Shown piece by piece: positions 39,869 through 48,116 of a stretch of 64,000 bases of DNA (its first letter is position 1; every line of letters begins with the position of its first letter). A program made the position numbers and the translations under genes. A model generated the notes under the pieces. It was given only the letters and a program-made list of their open reading frames with translations, had not been told where the DNA came from and did not search any database. The stretch is from Parafrankia sp. EUN1f. Lineage in GTDB: Bacteria > Actinomycetota > Actinomycetes > Frankiales > Frankiaceae. The stretch covers positions 1-64,000 of the forward strand of contig NZ_ADGX01000015.1 in the NCBI RefSeq assembly GCF_000177675.1, read 5' to 3'.

Positions 39869-42772
39869 TCACCTGGAGAGTTCCCGGCCGACCGCGGCGA
39901 CGTCCTGGCTGGCGGCCGGCTCCGCCGCAGCTGCCGGCTGGGCCGAGTGGACCGCTTCGGGCGGTTCCGCGGAACCGCTGTGCTCCGCGGACTCCGCGCT
40001 CTCCGCGCTCTCCGGGTCTTCCGTGCCGAGGTAGGCGGCGATCACCCGGGGATCCGAGCGGATCTCGGCCGGGGTCCCGGTCGCGATGACCTTGCCGAAG
40101 TCCATGACCACCAGCCGGTCGCAGACCCGGTTGAGCATGGGCACGTCGTGTTCGACCAGGACGATGCCGATGCCCCATTCGTCCACCAGCCGGCGCAGCA
40201 GGTCGGAGAGCTCGTGGGTCTCCGACTCGTTGAGGCCGGCGGCCGGTTCGTCCAGCAGCAGGACCGAGGGCTCGGCCGCGATCGCCCGGGCGATGGCCAC
40301 CTGGCGCCGGCGCCCGTAGGAGAGCTCGGACGGCAGGCGGTCGAGATCGTCGGCGAGCGCGAACATCTCGACCGCGGAGCGCGCCGCCGGTGTGAGCTGG
40401 GTGCGCCTGGGATGCACCAGGTCGGTGACGTAGGCGACCGAGTCGCGCGGGTCGGCGGCGGTGCGCAGATTCTCCAGCACGCTGAGCTGGTCGAACAGCT
40501 CCAGCGACTGGAAGGTGCGACCGATGCCGAGCAGGGCCCGGCGGCGCGGGTTGTGGGCGTCTATCCGTGCGTCGTCAAGCTGGATGGTGCCGCTCCACAG
40601 CCGGGTGAAGCCGGTGACGGCGTCGATGAAGGTGGTCTTGCCGGCCCCGTTGGGGCCCATGAGCCCGACGATCTCGCCGGGCCGGATCTCCATCGAGACA
40701 CCGCCGAGCGCGTGGACGCCGCCGAAGCGGACGGCGAGGTCCTGCACCCGCAGCACCTTGGGCGTCACCCGGTGTGCGACGGCGGGCGGGACCGCGCCGG
40801 TGCCCAGCCGCCCGCCGCCGCTTGCGGTGGGTTCCGCGGTGCCGGTGGGTTCCGCGGTGCCGGTGGGTTCCGCGGTGCCGGTGGTGCTTCGGGAGCGGCT
40901 GGCACCGCTCCCGAAGCGGGCGGTGAGCGCCGCCGGGGGCCGCCAGCCCGCGATGCGGGCCGCGAAACCGTTGGGGAAGCTGATCAGCGTGGGCGCGAGA
41001 AGCGCGGCGAGCGCGAGCGTCACGTACTGGTTGATGTCACCGTTCGGGAAGATCTCGCCGAAGATCTTGGAGGTGAGCCCGCCCGAGGTGCTGGCACCGG
41101 CGATGACGCCACCGAGCAGGAAGCCGACGCCGCCGATGACCGTGTTGATGACGACGGCGATCGAATTGAACACGTTGAACTGGTTGAAGTCGACATAGCT
41201 CGACTGGAAGGCCAGCAGAACGCCGCCGAGCCCGGCGATGGCCGCCGAGAGCGCGAACGAGACGAGCTTGGCCCCGTACACGCTGATGCCCAGCGAGGCG
41301 GCCGCGCGTTCGTTGCCGCGTACGGCCACCAGCCGGCGGCCTGCCCGCCCGCGCCTGATGTTGCCGGCCACCACGGCGGCCAGCAGCAGGGCGGTCAGGC
41401 AGACGATGGCGTACCGCTTCGGGTGGCTGACCGGGTCGACGTCCCAACCGAACAGCGAGGCGGGTTCGACGACGGTCCCTTCCAGCCCGCCGGTCAGCGG
41501 AACGCTCTGGAAGAGGACCGCCTGAAGGGAGTAGGCGAGCCCGAAGGTGGCGATGGCCAGGTGGATGCCCCTGGTCCGCAGCGCGGGCAGGCCGACCAGG
41601 ACGCCCAGGGGGACCGCCGCGACCACGCCGATGACCAGCACCAGCAGGAACGGTAGCCCGTGTTCGGCTGCGAGGCGGGAGGCGACGTAGCCGCCCCAGC
41701 CGGCGAACGCGAACTGCGCCAGCGAGAGCTGCCCACCGTAGCCGGTGACCACGACCAGCGAGACGCAGACGATCGCGCCGATGATCGTGGTGGTGAAGGC
41801 GTCCGTCCAGTTGTCCGGCGTCGACAGGATGATCACGGTCATCACCGCGACGGCGGCCGCTACCCGGCCGGGCCGCAGCACACCGGTCCCGATCTCGGGG
41901 AGCACTTCGTTGACGTGGCTGCGCAGCGGCAGCCCGCGGCCGCGTACGACCAGCACCAGCACGACGACCAGGAACGGGACCGCCTCGCCCCATCCCGCGG
42001 CGCTCACGTAGTTGGTGATCTCGGACTGGGTGATGCCGATGACCATCGAGGCCGCGAAGGCGATGGGGAAGGACGCGAAAACCGCGACCACGCAGGTGGC
42101 CAGGGCCGGGATGATCAGCAGGATGAGCGTGTTGATGTCGAGGCCGGTGATCGGGACGATGAGGATGCCGGCCGCCCCGGCGAGCATGGCACCCAGCGTC
42201 CAGTTGATGACGGCGACCACATCCGGCGAGTGGCCGGTGAGCTGTGCCGCGCGCTCGTTCTCGGCCACCGCGGCGGTGACGGCGCCGAACCTGCTGTACC
42301 GGTAGACCAGCCACAGGACCGCCGAGATCACCACCGCGATGGCGAGCAGGACCAGGCGGTCCGCGCCCACCGCCGGCCCGCCGAACGGGTGGACGCTGTC
42401 GGTGGGAAGGAACGACGGCACGATGTGCACCTCGGTGCCGAAGATGATGCGGCCCGCCTGCTGCAGCACCACCATCACACCGAGGGTTGCGATCACCCTG
42501 GTCAGCGGTGGTGCGTCGCGCAGTGGGCGCATCACCGCCAGGTGCATGAGGGCGCCGACGGCCCCCGAGATCGCCAGGGCCAGCACGACGGCGGGCGCGG
42601 TCGGAACACCGGCCTCCATGTGCAGTTGGTAGAAGGCCAGGGCGCCCACCGCGGCGAACGCGCCCTGCGCGAAGTTCACGACGCCGGAGCCTCGATAGAC
42701 GAGGAGAAGGCCCTGGCCGGCAAGGGCGTAGATGGCTCCCAGACCGAGGCCGAGCAAGGCGAAGCGAATCAT
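39869..42772 (-). CDS. Three-domain branched-chain ABC importer: LivH-LivM-LivG fusion
   Basis: 967-residue protein joining both permeases and one ATPase of a branched-chain-type importer. Residues about 1-290 are LivH (ALLGLGLGAIYALAGQGLLLVYRGSGVVNFAQGAF). About 300-615 are LivM (GYGGQLSLAQFAFAGWGGYVASRLAAEHG, LRTRGIHLAIATFGLAYSLQ). About 615-675 form a linker with three TAEPTG repeats. About 675-910 are LivG (GPNGAGKTTFIDAVTGF, LSYGRRRQVAIARA, VLLLDEPAAGLNE, VLVEHDVPML), with an acidic SAESAESAE tail. LivH-LivM fusions are known; the triple fusion is unusual. It lies 43 bp after LivK. The substrate is probably the acid degraded by this island. Confidence 0.93.
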   Translation of the reverse strand: MIRFALLGLGLGAIYALAGQGLLLVYRGSGVVNFAQGAFAAVGALAFYQLHMEAGVPTAPAVVLALAISGAVGALMHLAVMRPLRDAPPLTRVIATLGVMVVLQQAGRIIFGTEVHIVPSFLPTDSVHPFGGPAVGADRLVLLAIAVVISAVLWLVYRYSRFGAVTAAVAENERAAQLTGHSPDVVAVINWTLGAMLAGAAGILIVPITGLDINTLILLIIPALATCVVAVFASFPIAFAASMVIGITQSEITNYVSAAGWGEAVPFLVVVLVLVVRGRGLPLRSHVNEVLPEIGTGVLRPGRVAAAVAVMTVIILSTPDNWTDAFTTTIIGAIVCVSLVVVTGYGGQLSLAQFAFAGWGGYVASRLAAEHGLPFLLVLVIGVVAAVPLGVLVGLPALRTRGIHLAIATFGLAYSLQAVLFQSVPLTGGLEGTVVEPASLFGWDVDPVSHPKRYAIVCLTALLLAAVVAGNIRRGRAGRRLVAVRGNERAAASLGISVYGAKLVSFALSAAIAGLGGVLLAFQSSYVDFNQFNVFNSIAVVINTVIGGVGFLLGGVIAGASTSGGLTSKIFGEIFPNGDINQYVTLALAALLAPTLISFPNGFAARIAGWRPPAALTARFGSGASRSRSTTGTAEPTGTAEPTGTAEPTASGGGRLGTGAVPPAVAHRVTPKVLRVQDLAVRFGGVHALGGVSMEIRPGEIVGLMGPNGAGKTTFIDAVTGFTRLWSGTIQLDDARIDAHNPRRRALLGIGRTFQSLELFDQLSVLENLRTAADPRDSVAYVTDLVHPRRTQLTPAARSAVEMFALADDLDRLPSELSYGRRRQVAIARAIAAEPSVLLLDEPAAGLNESETHELSDLLRRLVDEWGIGIVLVEHDVPMLNRVCDRLVVMDFGKVIATGTPAEIRSDPRVIAAYLGTEDPESAESAESAEHSGSAEPPEAVHSAQPAAAAEPAASQDVAAVGRELSR
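39961..39978. repeat. Palindrome GCGGTTCCGCGGAACCGC inside coding sequence
   Basis: Same 18-bp palindrome as at 15629 and 52909, here within the codons for the disordered C-terminal tail (HSGSAEPPE) of the LivHMG fusion. Confidence 0.8.
40830..40883 (-). repeat. 18-bp minisatellite, three copies (TAEPTG)
   Basis: Three 18-bp units (GGTTCCGCGGTGCCGGTG on +) encode the linker between the LivM and LivG parts. The unit matches 15 of 18 positions of the repeat at 26682-26789 in the tandem CoA-transferase. Confidence 0.85.
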
Positions 42773-42815
42773 CGTCGCGCTACCCCTCGGTTTCCGCCGC
42801 TCGCGCTGGTCGCGG

Positions 42816-44027
42816 TCATGGCTTCGTGAAAATCGGGACGTAGCCCTCGGAGGTCTGCTGGAGCTTGCCGTCCTTGACGACGCCTTCGACGATCTGCTGG
42901 TTGAACAGACGGGGCATCCCGGGCAGGGCGTCGAAGGGCTTGGTGGTGGAGAAGCCGTCCGGCAGCAGGCCGAAGACGTTGAAGTCGTTGAGGTTGCTGA
43001 ACGCCTTCAACGTGGACTCGCGGGTGACGGGGCCGTCGATCGTGCGGGCCACCTGCGCGAACGCCCAGGTGTCGAGCCAGCCGTAGAGGCTGACCTGGTC
43101 GATGATCTTGCCGGGCTGGTATTTGGCCATCTCGTCGCGGAACCGGACGATGCCCGGCTCGTCGCTGGTGACGATGGGCAGCCCGGCGGAGACGAGGACG
43201 CCGTCGGCCTTGTCTCCGAGCGCGGACAGCGCGCTGGGCACGAGCGCGGACGCGCTGGAGGAGATCTTCTGGTCGAAGTCGCCCCCGCGGGCCACGGTGA
43301 GCCAGGCGGCGAAGTGCGTGGGCATCGCGGCGAGGGCGACAGCGTCACCTTCGGCTCCCCGGGTCACCGCGGGGGTGAGGTCGGTGGCTGTCAGGTCGAT
43401 CGGGATGCTGCCCGTGATCTTCAAGCCGCGGCCGCGTTCCAGGGAGACCTCGTTGAACTGCACCGCGGAGGCGGCCTGCGCGATGTTGGTGTAGGCGACC
43501 TGGATCTTCTTGGCTCCGGCGTCGGCCAGGACGGTGCCCAGCGCCGCGCCCTCGGACCCGGCGAGCGGGAAGGAGTTCTTGGAGTTCAGTACCGACTGGC
43601 TCTGCGGCGGCGGGCCGATGTTGGGAACACCGGCAGCGGCCAGGATCGTGTTGACCTGCTCCTGGTAGGCCTCGTAGTCGCCCACCTCGGCGATGATCGT
43701 CTTGTCGGCGACCAGGTTGCGGGCGCATTCGACGGCCTTCGCCGGTCCGTCGGTGCCGCCGGCGTCGCAGACCTTGACGGTGAGCGGCCGGCCGTTGATG
43801 CCGCCGGAGGCGTTCACCGCGGAGGCCGCGGCCAGCGCTCCGTGGTAGACCTCGACGGGCGGGCTGACGCTCGACAGCGGCGTGATCACTTCGACGACGA
43901 TCGGGTCACCGGTCAGGCCCGCGGTGTCCGCCGCGGCCCCGTCGTCGGAGCCACCACCGCAGGCGGCGAGTGCGGCCGATAACAGCCCGGTCGCGGCGAT
44001 CACCGCGAGTGCCCTGCGATTCTTCAT
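42816..44027 (-). CDS. Branched-chain-type substrate-binding lipoprotein (LivK-like)
   Basis: Extracytoplasmic solute receptor (403 aa). The signal sequence MKNRRALAVIAATGLLSAALAAC ends in a lipobox with Cys23, followed by a GGGSDDGAAAD linker. The Peripla_BP_6 fold shows VEVITPLSSVSPPVEVYHGALAAASAVNASGGINGRPLTVKVCDAGGT and, later, AYTNIAQAASAVQFNEVSLERG. Receptors of this group bind amino acids but in actinobacteria also aromatic and other carboxylic acids. The ATG is preceded by AAGGGAAG. It is the first gene of the unit running to the Rieske ferredoxin, under operator F. Confidence 0.9.
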   Translation of the reverse strand: MKNRRALAVIAATGLLSAALAACGGGSDDGAAADTAGLTGDPIVVEVITPLSSVSPPVEVYHGALAAASAVNASGGINGRPLTVKVCDAGGTDGPAKAVECARNLVADKTIIAEVGDYEAYQEQVNTILAAAGVPNIGPPPQSQSVLNSKNSFPLAGSEGAALGTVLADAGAKKIQVAYTNIAQAASAVQFNEVSLERGRGLKITGSIPIDLTATDLTPAVTRGAEGDAVALAAMPTHFAAWLTVARGGDFDQKISSSASALVPSALSALGDKADGVLVSAGLPIVTSDEPGIVRFRDEMAKYQPGKIIDQVSLYGWLDTWAFAQVARTIDGPVTRESTLKAFSNLNDFNVFGLLPDGFSTTKPFDALPGMPRLFNQQIVEGVVKDGKLQQTSEGYVPIFTKP

Positions 44028-44650
44028 GATCGGACTTCCCTTCCCGGTGTTCTCCCTGAGAAAAGAAACGGGAGACTCGTGTGACGGCAGCACTCCAACC
44101 GGCGTTTCGGCCGGTTTCCTTCGTTTCCGGCTGGCCTGGCCCGGGACACGCCAGGCGCAGGCTCATCGGTGTTTTCTGGGCAGCGCTCATCGGCCACGGC
44201 AGGGTTCCCGTCGCGCACTGACCCACCGCACGCTGCGGGTCACTCCGGCCCGTCGGGCGCGGTTTGTCCGTTTCCGTCTCTGGAGGAATCTCAGTTTTGA
44301 ACTGAGTCAAATTTTGCGAGATCTACTTTTTAACAGGTGGGCGCGGGTCGCACAACCCTCTGTCCAGGTCCGATATGCGGGGAGGGCTGGCGGCGTCCGC
44401 CTGCTTCCGAGGTGCGACCCGGTTCGGCCTGGATGCCGTGGTCGCGAGGGCTGGCTCGTGGGCCTCCCCGTCGTCGGCGGGTGGGCCCGGTGCAGCTCGG
44501 GGGTCCGGTGCCGAGCTGGCGTCGCGCCCGTCCCGGGGTGCGGCCGACCCTTGCATACTTTGACTCAGTCTAACTATGGTGTCGAGGGAGCGGCCGGGGC
44601 GACCAGCGTCCAGCAGGCTTTCAGGCCGTTAGGGAAGGGAGTTCGAGCCA
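44028..44650. promoter_or_regulatory. 623-bp divergent region with operators F and G
   Basis: It separates the LivK operon (left) from the CoA-transferase (right). Operator F, TTGAACTGAGTCAAA, lies at 44297-44311, 270 bp before the LivK start. Operator G, TTTGACTCAGTCTAA at 44559-44573 with symmetrical CATAC/CTATG flanks, lies 78 bp before the CoA-transferase GTG. Between 44030 and 44290, and between 44340 and 44550, I see no convincing coding sequence: the short frames have no homology signal that I recognise. A leader transcript for LivK is possible given the long distance. Confidence 0.65.
44559..44573. promoter_or_regulatory. Operator G upstream of CoA-transferase
   Basis: TTTGACTCAGTCTAA; the 12-bp half-sites including flanks (CATACTTTGACT and AGTCTAACTATG) match at 10 of 12 positions when inverted. 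This is one of the two clearest copies of the shared motif. Confidence 0.7.
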
Positions 44651-45871
44651 GTGCATCAGCCGATGGCGGGCGTCAAGATGGTTGAGGTCGCCCAGTTCAC
44701 GTTCACACCTGCGGCAGGCGGAATTCTTGCCGAGTGGGGTGCCGATGTGATCAAGGTCGAGCATGCCGTGGCAGGTGACGCCCAGCGGGGAATGGTGAAC
44801 CACCCGAAGGACGGCACATTCCAGCCGATCATGGATCATCCCAACCGCGGGAAGCGCAGCATCGGCCTCGACCTCGCCACCCCCGCGGGCTACGACGTCC
44901 TCCTCGAACTGTGCCGTGACGCGGACATCTTCCTCACCAATTTCCTCCCGGCCGCGCGCCGCCGGCTGCGGCTGGAGGTCGACGACATCCGAAAGGTGAA
45001 CCCGGACATCATCTTCGTCCGCGGGTCCGCGCACGGGCAGCGTGGGCCTTGGGCGGAGAAGGGCGGCTACGACGGCTCCGCCTTCTGGTGCCGGATGGGC
45101 AGCGCCTGGGGGGTGACCCCGCAGGAGAGCCCGCGGGTCGTCAGCATGCCCGCCGGTGCCTACGGCGACTCGATGGGCGCCATGACCATCGCCGGCGGCA
45201 TCGCCGCCGCGCTCTACGGTCGCGCGACCACCGGCCAGCCCTCGGTCGTCGACGTCTCCCTCATGAGCGTCGGGGCCTGGGCCTTCGCGCTCGACCTGGG
45301 AAACGCGGCACTCACCGGTGCCGCGAAGGAGCCCGTGCCGCTCAACCAGACCATGATGAACGTGGCGCTGAACCCGACGGTGGGCCACTTCCGGACGTCC
45401 GACGGGCGATGGATCAACTTCACGATGCCACAGGCCTTCCGCTATTTCGCGGACGTCTGCCACCACCTCGGTATCGAGCATCTCGTCACCGACGAACGTT
45501 TCGAGACCGCGCAGAAGCTCATGGCCAACTCCGCCGAGGCCGGCCAGTACATCGCCGACGCGATCGCCGCGAAGCCATACGCGCACTGGATCGACCATCT
45601 GCAGACGATGGAAGGCCCCTGGGCCCCCGTCCAGGGGCCACTCGACATCCTCGACGACCCGCAGATGCACGCCAACGGCTACCTGAGCACGTTTCCCGAC
45701 AGCGAGGGCAAGGAGCGTCGGCTGGTCGCCAACCCCGTCCAGTTCGACAACCAGCCGCCGGACACCCGGCGCGCCCCCCAGTTCGCCGAGCACACCGACG
45801 ACCTGCTCCGGGAGCTCGGGCACACCGACGAGCAGATCATCCAGATGAAGATCGACGGCGCCGTCACCTGA
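44651..45871 (+). CDS. CaiB/BaiF CoA-transferase
   Basis: Class III CoA-transferase (406 aa). It begins MAGVKMVEVAQFTFTPAAGGILAEWGADVIKVEHAVAGDAQRG, then PNRGKRSIGLDLATPAGYDVLLELCRDADIFLTNFLPAARRRL, VNPDIIFVRGSAHGQRGPWAEKGGYD, and DILDDPQMHANGYLSTFPD near the end. The start is GTG, with GGAAGGGAG upstream. It is under operator G and shares its transcript with the dehydrogenase 60 bp downstream. It probably charges the imported acid by transfer from a downstream CoA ester, sparing ATP. Confidence 0.9.
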   Translation: MHQPMAGVKMVEVAQFTFTPAAGGILAEWGADVIKVEHAVAGDAQRGMVNHPKDGTFQPIMDHPNRGKRSIGLDLATPAGYDVLLELCRDADIFLTNFLPAARRRLRLEVDDIRKVNPDIIFVRGSAHGQRGPWAEKGGYDGSAFWCRMGSAWGVTPQESPRVVSMPAGAYGDSMGAMTIAGGIAAALYGRATTGQPSVVDVSLMSVGAWAFALDLGNAALTGAAKEPVPLNQTMMNVALNPTVGHFRTSDGRWINFTMPQAFRYFADVCHHLGIEHLVTDERFETAQKLMANSAEAGQYIADAIAAKPYAHWIDHLQTMEGPWAPVQGPLDILDDPQMHANGYLSTFPDSEGKERRLVANPVQFDNQPPDTRRAPQFAEHTDDLLRELGHTDEQIIQMKIDGAVT

Positions 45872-45930
45872 CCGGTGAGCTCGGCGCGCCCCCTCGGACC
45901 ACTCCAGCCCCTCGGACAGCGGAGGACACC

Positions 45931-46998
45931 GTGACATACCGCGTCATCCAATGGACAACCGGCACCGTCGCCAGGGAGGCGGTGGCGGGCATCCTCGGCC
46001 ACGCCGATCTGGAGCTGGTGGGCGCCTGGGCCCACTCCGAGCACAAGGACGGCCGGGATGTCGGCGAACTGTGCGGATTAGGCCCGCTCGGCGTGGCAGC
46101 GACCCGTGACAAGGACGCGCTGCTGGCCACGCCCGCCGACTGCGTCTGCTTCACCGTCGGACGGAACTGGGTGGAGGACCCGAGCGAGACGTTCGGGGAC
46201 CTGCTGCGGATCCTTCGGTCCGGCAAGAACGTCGTGAACCTGTGGTGGCCGACCCTGGTGTACCCGAAGGCGCAGGACGACGACCTGTACAAGGAACTGG
46301 AGCAGGCCTGCCTCGACGGCGGGTCGTCGATCGTCACGGTCGGGATGGACCCCGGCTACGGCACCGCGGGCCTCGCGCTGTCCGCGCTGGCACTCGCCCG
46401 TGAGGTCAGCAGCGTGCACATGTACCAGTTCATGAACAACGCCTACTGGGAGGGGGAGGGCATCACGAAGTTCTTCGGCTTCGGCCAGCGGGACGCGGCG
46501 CGCTCGCCCATCCTCGCGCCCGGTGTCACCACCCGTTACCACGCGACGACGTTGCACCTGCTGGCCGACGCCATCGGCGTGACGATCGAGGAGATCGTCG
46601 AGGACCACACGGTCATCTACGCCGACGAGGCCTTCGACGTGGCGTCAGGCCACATCCCGGCCGGGACCATCGCCGGGGTCAGGTACCGGGTCAAGGGCGT
46701 GGTCGGCGGCGTGCCCAAGGTGGTTGTCGAGCATGTCGAGAAGCTGCGGGAGAACGACTTCGCGGAGCTGGGATTCTCCGGCGACGGCTACCGGGCGGTC
46801 GTCGAGGGCCTGCCCGGCATCACACTGGACCTCAAGATCTCCTCACCGGCCGGTTACGCGGGCGACCCGGTAGCCGTGGCGTCGGCGATGAGCGTCGTCA
46901 ACGCGGTTCCCCGGGTCTGCGCGGCCGAACCGGGGGTGCTGTCGCTGCTCGACCTGCCGCCGTTCCCATCGAGAAATCCGAGCGCCCCGCGGCTTTAG
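45931..46998 (+). CDS. Dihydrodipicolinate reductase-like NAD(P)H dehydrogenase
   Basis: 355-residue Rossmann-fold protein of the DapB-like family that includes 2,4-diaminopentanoate dehydrogenase. It starts VIQWTTGTVAREAVAGILGHADLELVGAWAHSEHKDGRDVGELCGLGPLGVAAT, with the dinucleotide loop, followed by DCVCFTVGRNW and SGKNVVNLWWPTLVYP. The C-terminal domain starts near VTVGMDPGYGTAGLALSALAL. Actinobacterial acyl-CoA islands often carry such proteins but no reaction is established for them as far as I know. The GTG follows GGAGG at 5 nt. It ends 8 bp before a strong terminator. Confidence 0.82.
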   Translation: MTYRVIQWTTGTVAREAVAGILGHADLELVGAWAHSEHKDGRDVGELCGLGPLGVAATRDKDALLATPADCVCFTVGRNWVEDPSETFGDLLRILRSGKNVVNLWWPTLVYPKAQDDDLYKELEQACLDGGSSIVTVGMDPGYGTAGLALSALALAREVSSVHMYQFMNNAYWEGEGITKFFGFGQRDAARSPILAPGVTTRYHATTLHLLADAIGVTIEEIVEDHTVIYADEAFDVASGHIPAGTIAGVRYRVKGVVGGVPKVVVEHVEKLRENDFAELGFSGDGYRAVVEGLPGITLDLKISSPAGYAGDPVAVASAMSVVNAVPRVCAAEPGVLSLLDLPPFPSRNPSAPRL

Positions 46999-47005
46999 AA
47001 AAGAA

Positions 47006-47040
47006 AGCGGCGGCTCACCGGAAATCGGTGGGCCGCCGCT
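47006..47040. terminator. Strong bidirectional terminator
   Basis: AGCGGCGGCTCACCG at 47006-47020 pairs with CGGTGGGCCGCCGCT at 47026-47040 (one G-T pair) around GAAAT. A-rich sequence lies on its left and TTCTGTT on its right, so it can end transcripts from both convergent genes. Confidence 0.88.
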
Positions 47041-47058
47041 TCTGTTGAACGGGGTCGG

Positions 47059-47886
47059 TCAGACCGACCGCTGGGTCATCAGGAACTCGATGACCGGGCG
47101 GCCCGCCTCCCACGATCCGCCGATCGAGGACATCACGTGGCCGGAATCGACCAGGAGGCTGACGCCGCTGACACCGGCGGCCGCGGAACTGTTCAGAAAG
47201 GCCATCACGTCGGCGATCTCCTCCGCCCGCAACGGCGCCGTGCCGGTCGCCTTGCGGTACTGCTCGTCGAAACCGAGCCAGGTGTTGGCACGGGCGAGCG
47301 GGGTGTCCGTCGGCCCCGGGCAGACCGCGTTGATCCGAATTCCCTTCGCCAGCAGCGGATAGGATTCGCGAGCGACGTAGGCGTTGATCGCCTGCTTGCT
47401 GAACATGTAGGTGCAGGTGCCGTCATGACCGTCAACCCACGCATCGGCGGACGCGTAGTCGGGCGTCTCGAGGAAATCGACCAGCAGCGGCAGGTGGTTC
47501 TGCCAGCCGAGCCCCGCAACCGACGAGATCATGCAGATCGCCGAGCCGGGGACCAGTGTTCCGTCCCGGACCAGCCGCTCGGCCAGGTGGCGGTGGGCGA
47601 TGAAGTTGACCCGCATGACAGCCGGCCCGCCGGCGATGCCGGCCGCGGAGAACACCGCGTGCAGCGGTCCGGTGACCTGGTCGATCGCGGCGTTCAGTGC
47701 GTCGGGGTCGGTGAGGTCGACGGTGATCTGACGGGCGACCGGATAGTCGACCGGGGCGCGGTCCATGACCACGACCTCCGCGCCGAGCGCGGTGACCGCC
47801 CGGGCCGCCGCCGCGCCCATCCCGGTGGCTCCCCCGACTACGAGAACCCGCTTTCCGTCGTAGCGAAATGCTGCTGCCTCGGTCAT
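47059..47886 (-). CDS. Short-chain dehydrogenase/reductase
   Basis: SDR (275 aa). Motifs: VLVVGGATGMGAAAARAVTALGAEVVVMDRAP (Asp after strand 2, so NAD preferred), HAVFSAAGIAGGPAVMRVNF in the NNAG position, MISSVAGLGWQNHLPLLVDFLETPDYASADAWVDGHDGTCTYMFSKQAINAYV (Ser and Tyr/Lys separated by an unusually long insertion), NAVCPGPTDTPLARA, and SGVSLLVDSGHVMSS. The insertion before YMFSKQ resembles 3-alpha-hydroxysteroid dehydrogenase/carbonyl reductases. It is divergent from the enoyl-CoA hydratase across the promoter-operator at 47984-48028. Confidence 0.88.
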   Translation of the reverse strand: MTEAAAFRYDGKRVLVVGGATGMGAAAARAVTALGAEVVVMDRAPVDYPVARQITVDLTDPDALNAAIDQVTGPLHAVFSAAGIAGGPAVMRVNFIAHRHLAERLVRDGTLVPGSAICMISSVAGLGWQNHLPLLVDFLETPDYASADAWVDGHDGTCTYMFSKQAINAYVARESYPLLAKGIRINAVCPGPTDTPLARANTWLGFDEQYRKATGTAPLRAEEIADVMAFLNSSAAAGVSGVSLLVDSGHVMSSIGGSWEAGRPVIEFLMTQRSV

Positions 47887-47983
47887 GCTCCGCGCCCTCC
47901 GATTCTTCCTGCCCAGGTCTGCTCCGGGGTGGGTCGGCGTCTCGATGGCCCGTAGGAAATGGGGGCCACGCCGACCTTGCCCG

Positions 47984-48028
47984 CGACCGGGTTGACAGTA
48001 CATGTACTTGAACCTAGTGTAAATATGG
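47984..48028 (+). promoter_or_regulatory. Promoter-operator module B
   Basis: On the plus strand it has TTGACA, 17 bp, TAGTGT, driving the enoyl-CoA hydratase gene that starts 88 bp downstream. The 15-bp palindrome TTGAACCTAGTGTAA at 48008-48022 overlaps the -10 box, and a second small palindrome AGTACATGTACT lies in the spacer. 43 of 45 bases equal the module at 23042-23086. Position over the -10 box suggests repression. Confidence 0.75.
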
Positions 48029-48116
48029 ACGGTAAGGAGGCAGGTGGGAGACCTGTCTCCTCTGGAGTCGGCAGGCTGGTACGAGCGGACTGCGCCGCCC
48101 GGAGAGAAGGGCATCC

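Noticed and set aside
44030-44550. Frames of up to 267 codons in the gap between livK and the CoA-transferase
   Set aside because: They cross operators F and G, have no motif, and differ in codon pattern from the neighbouring genes.
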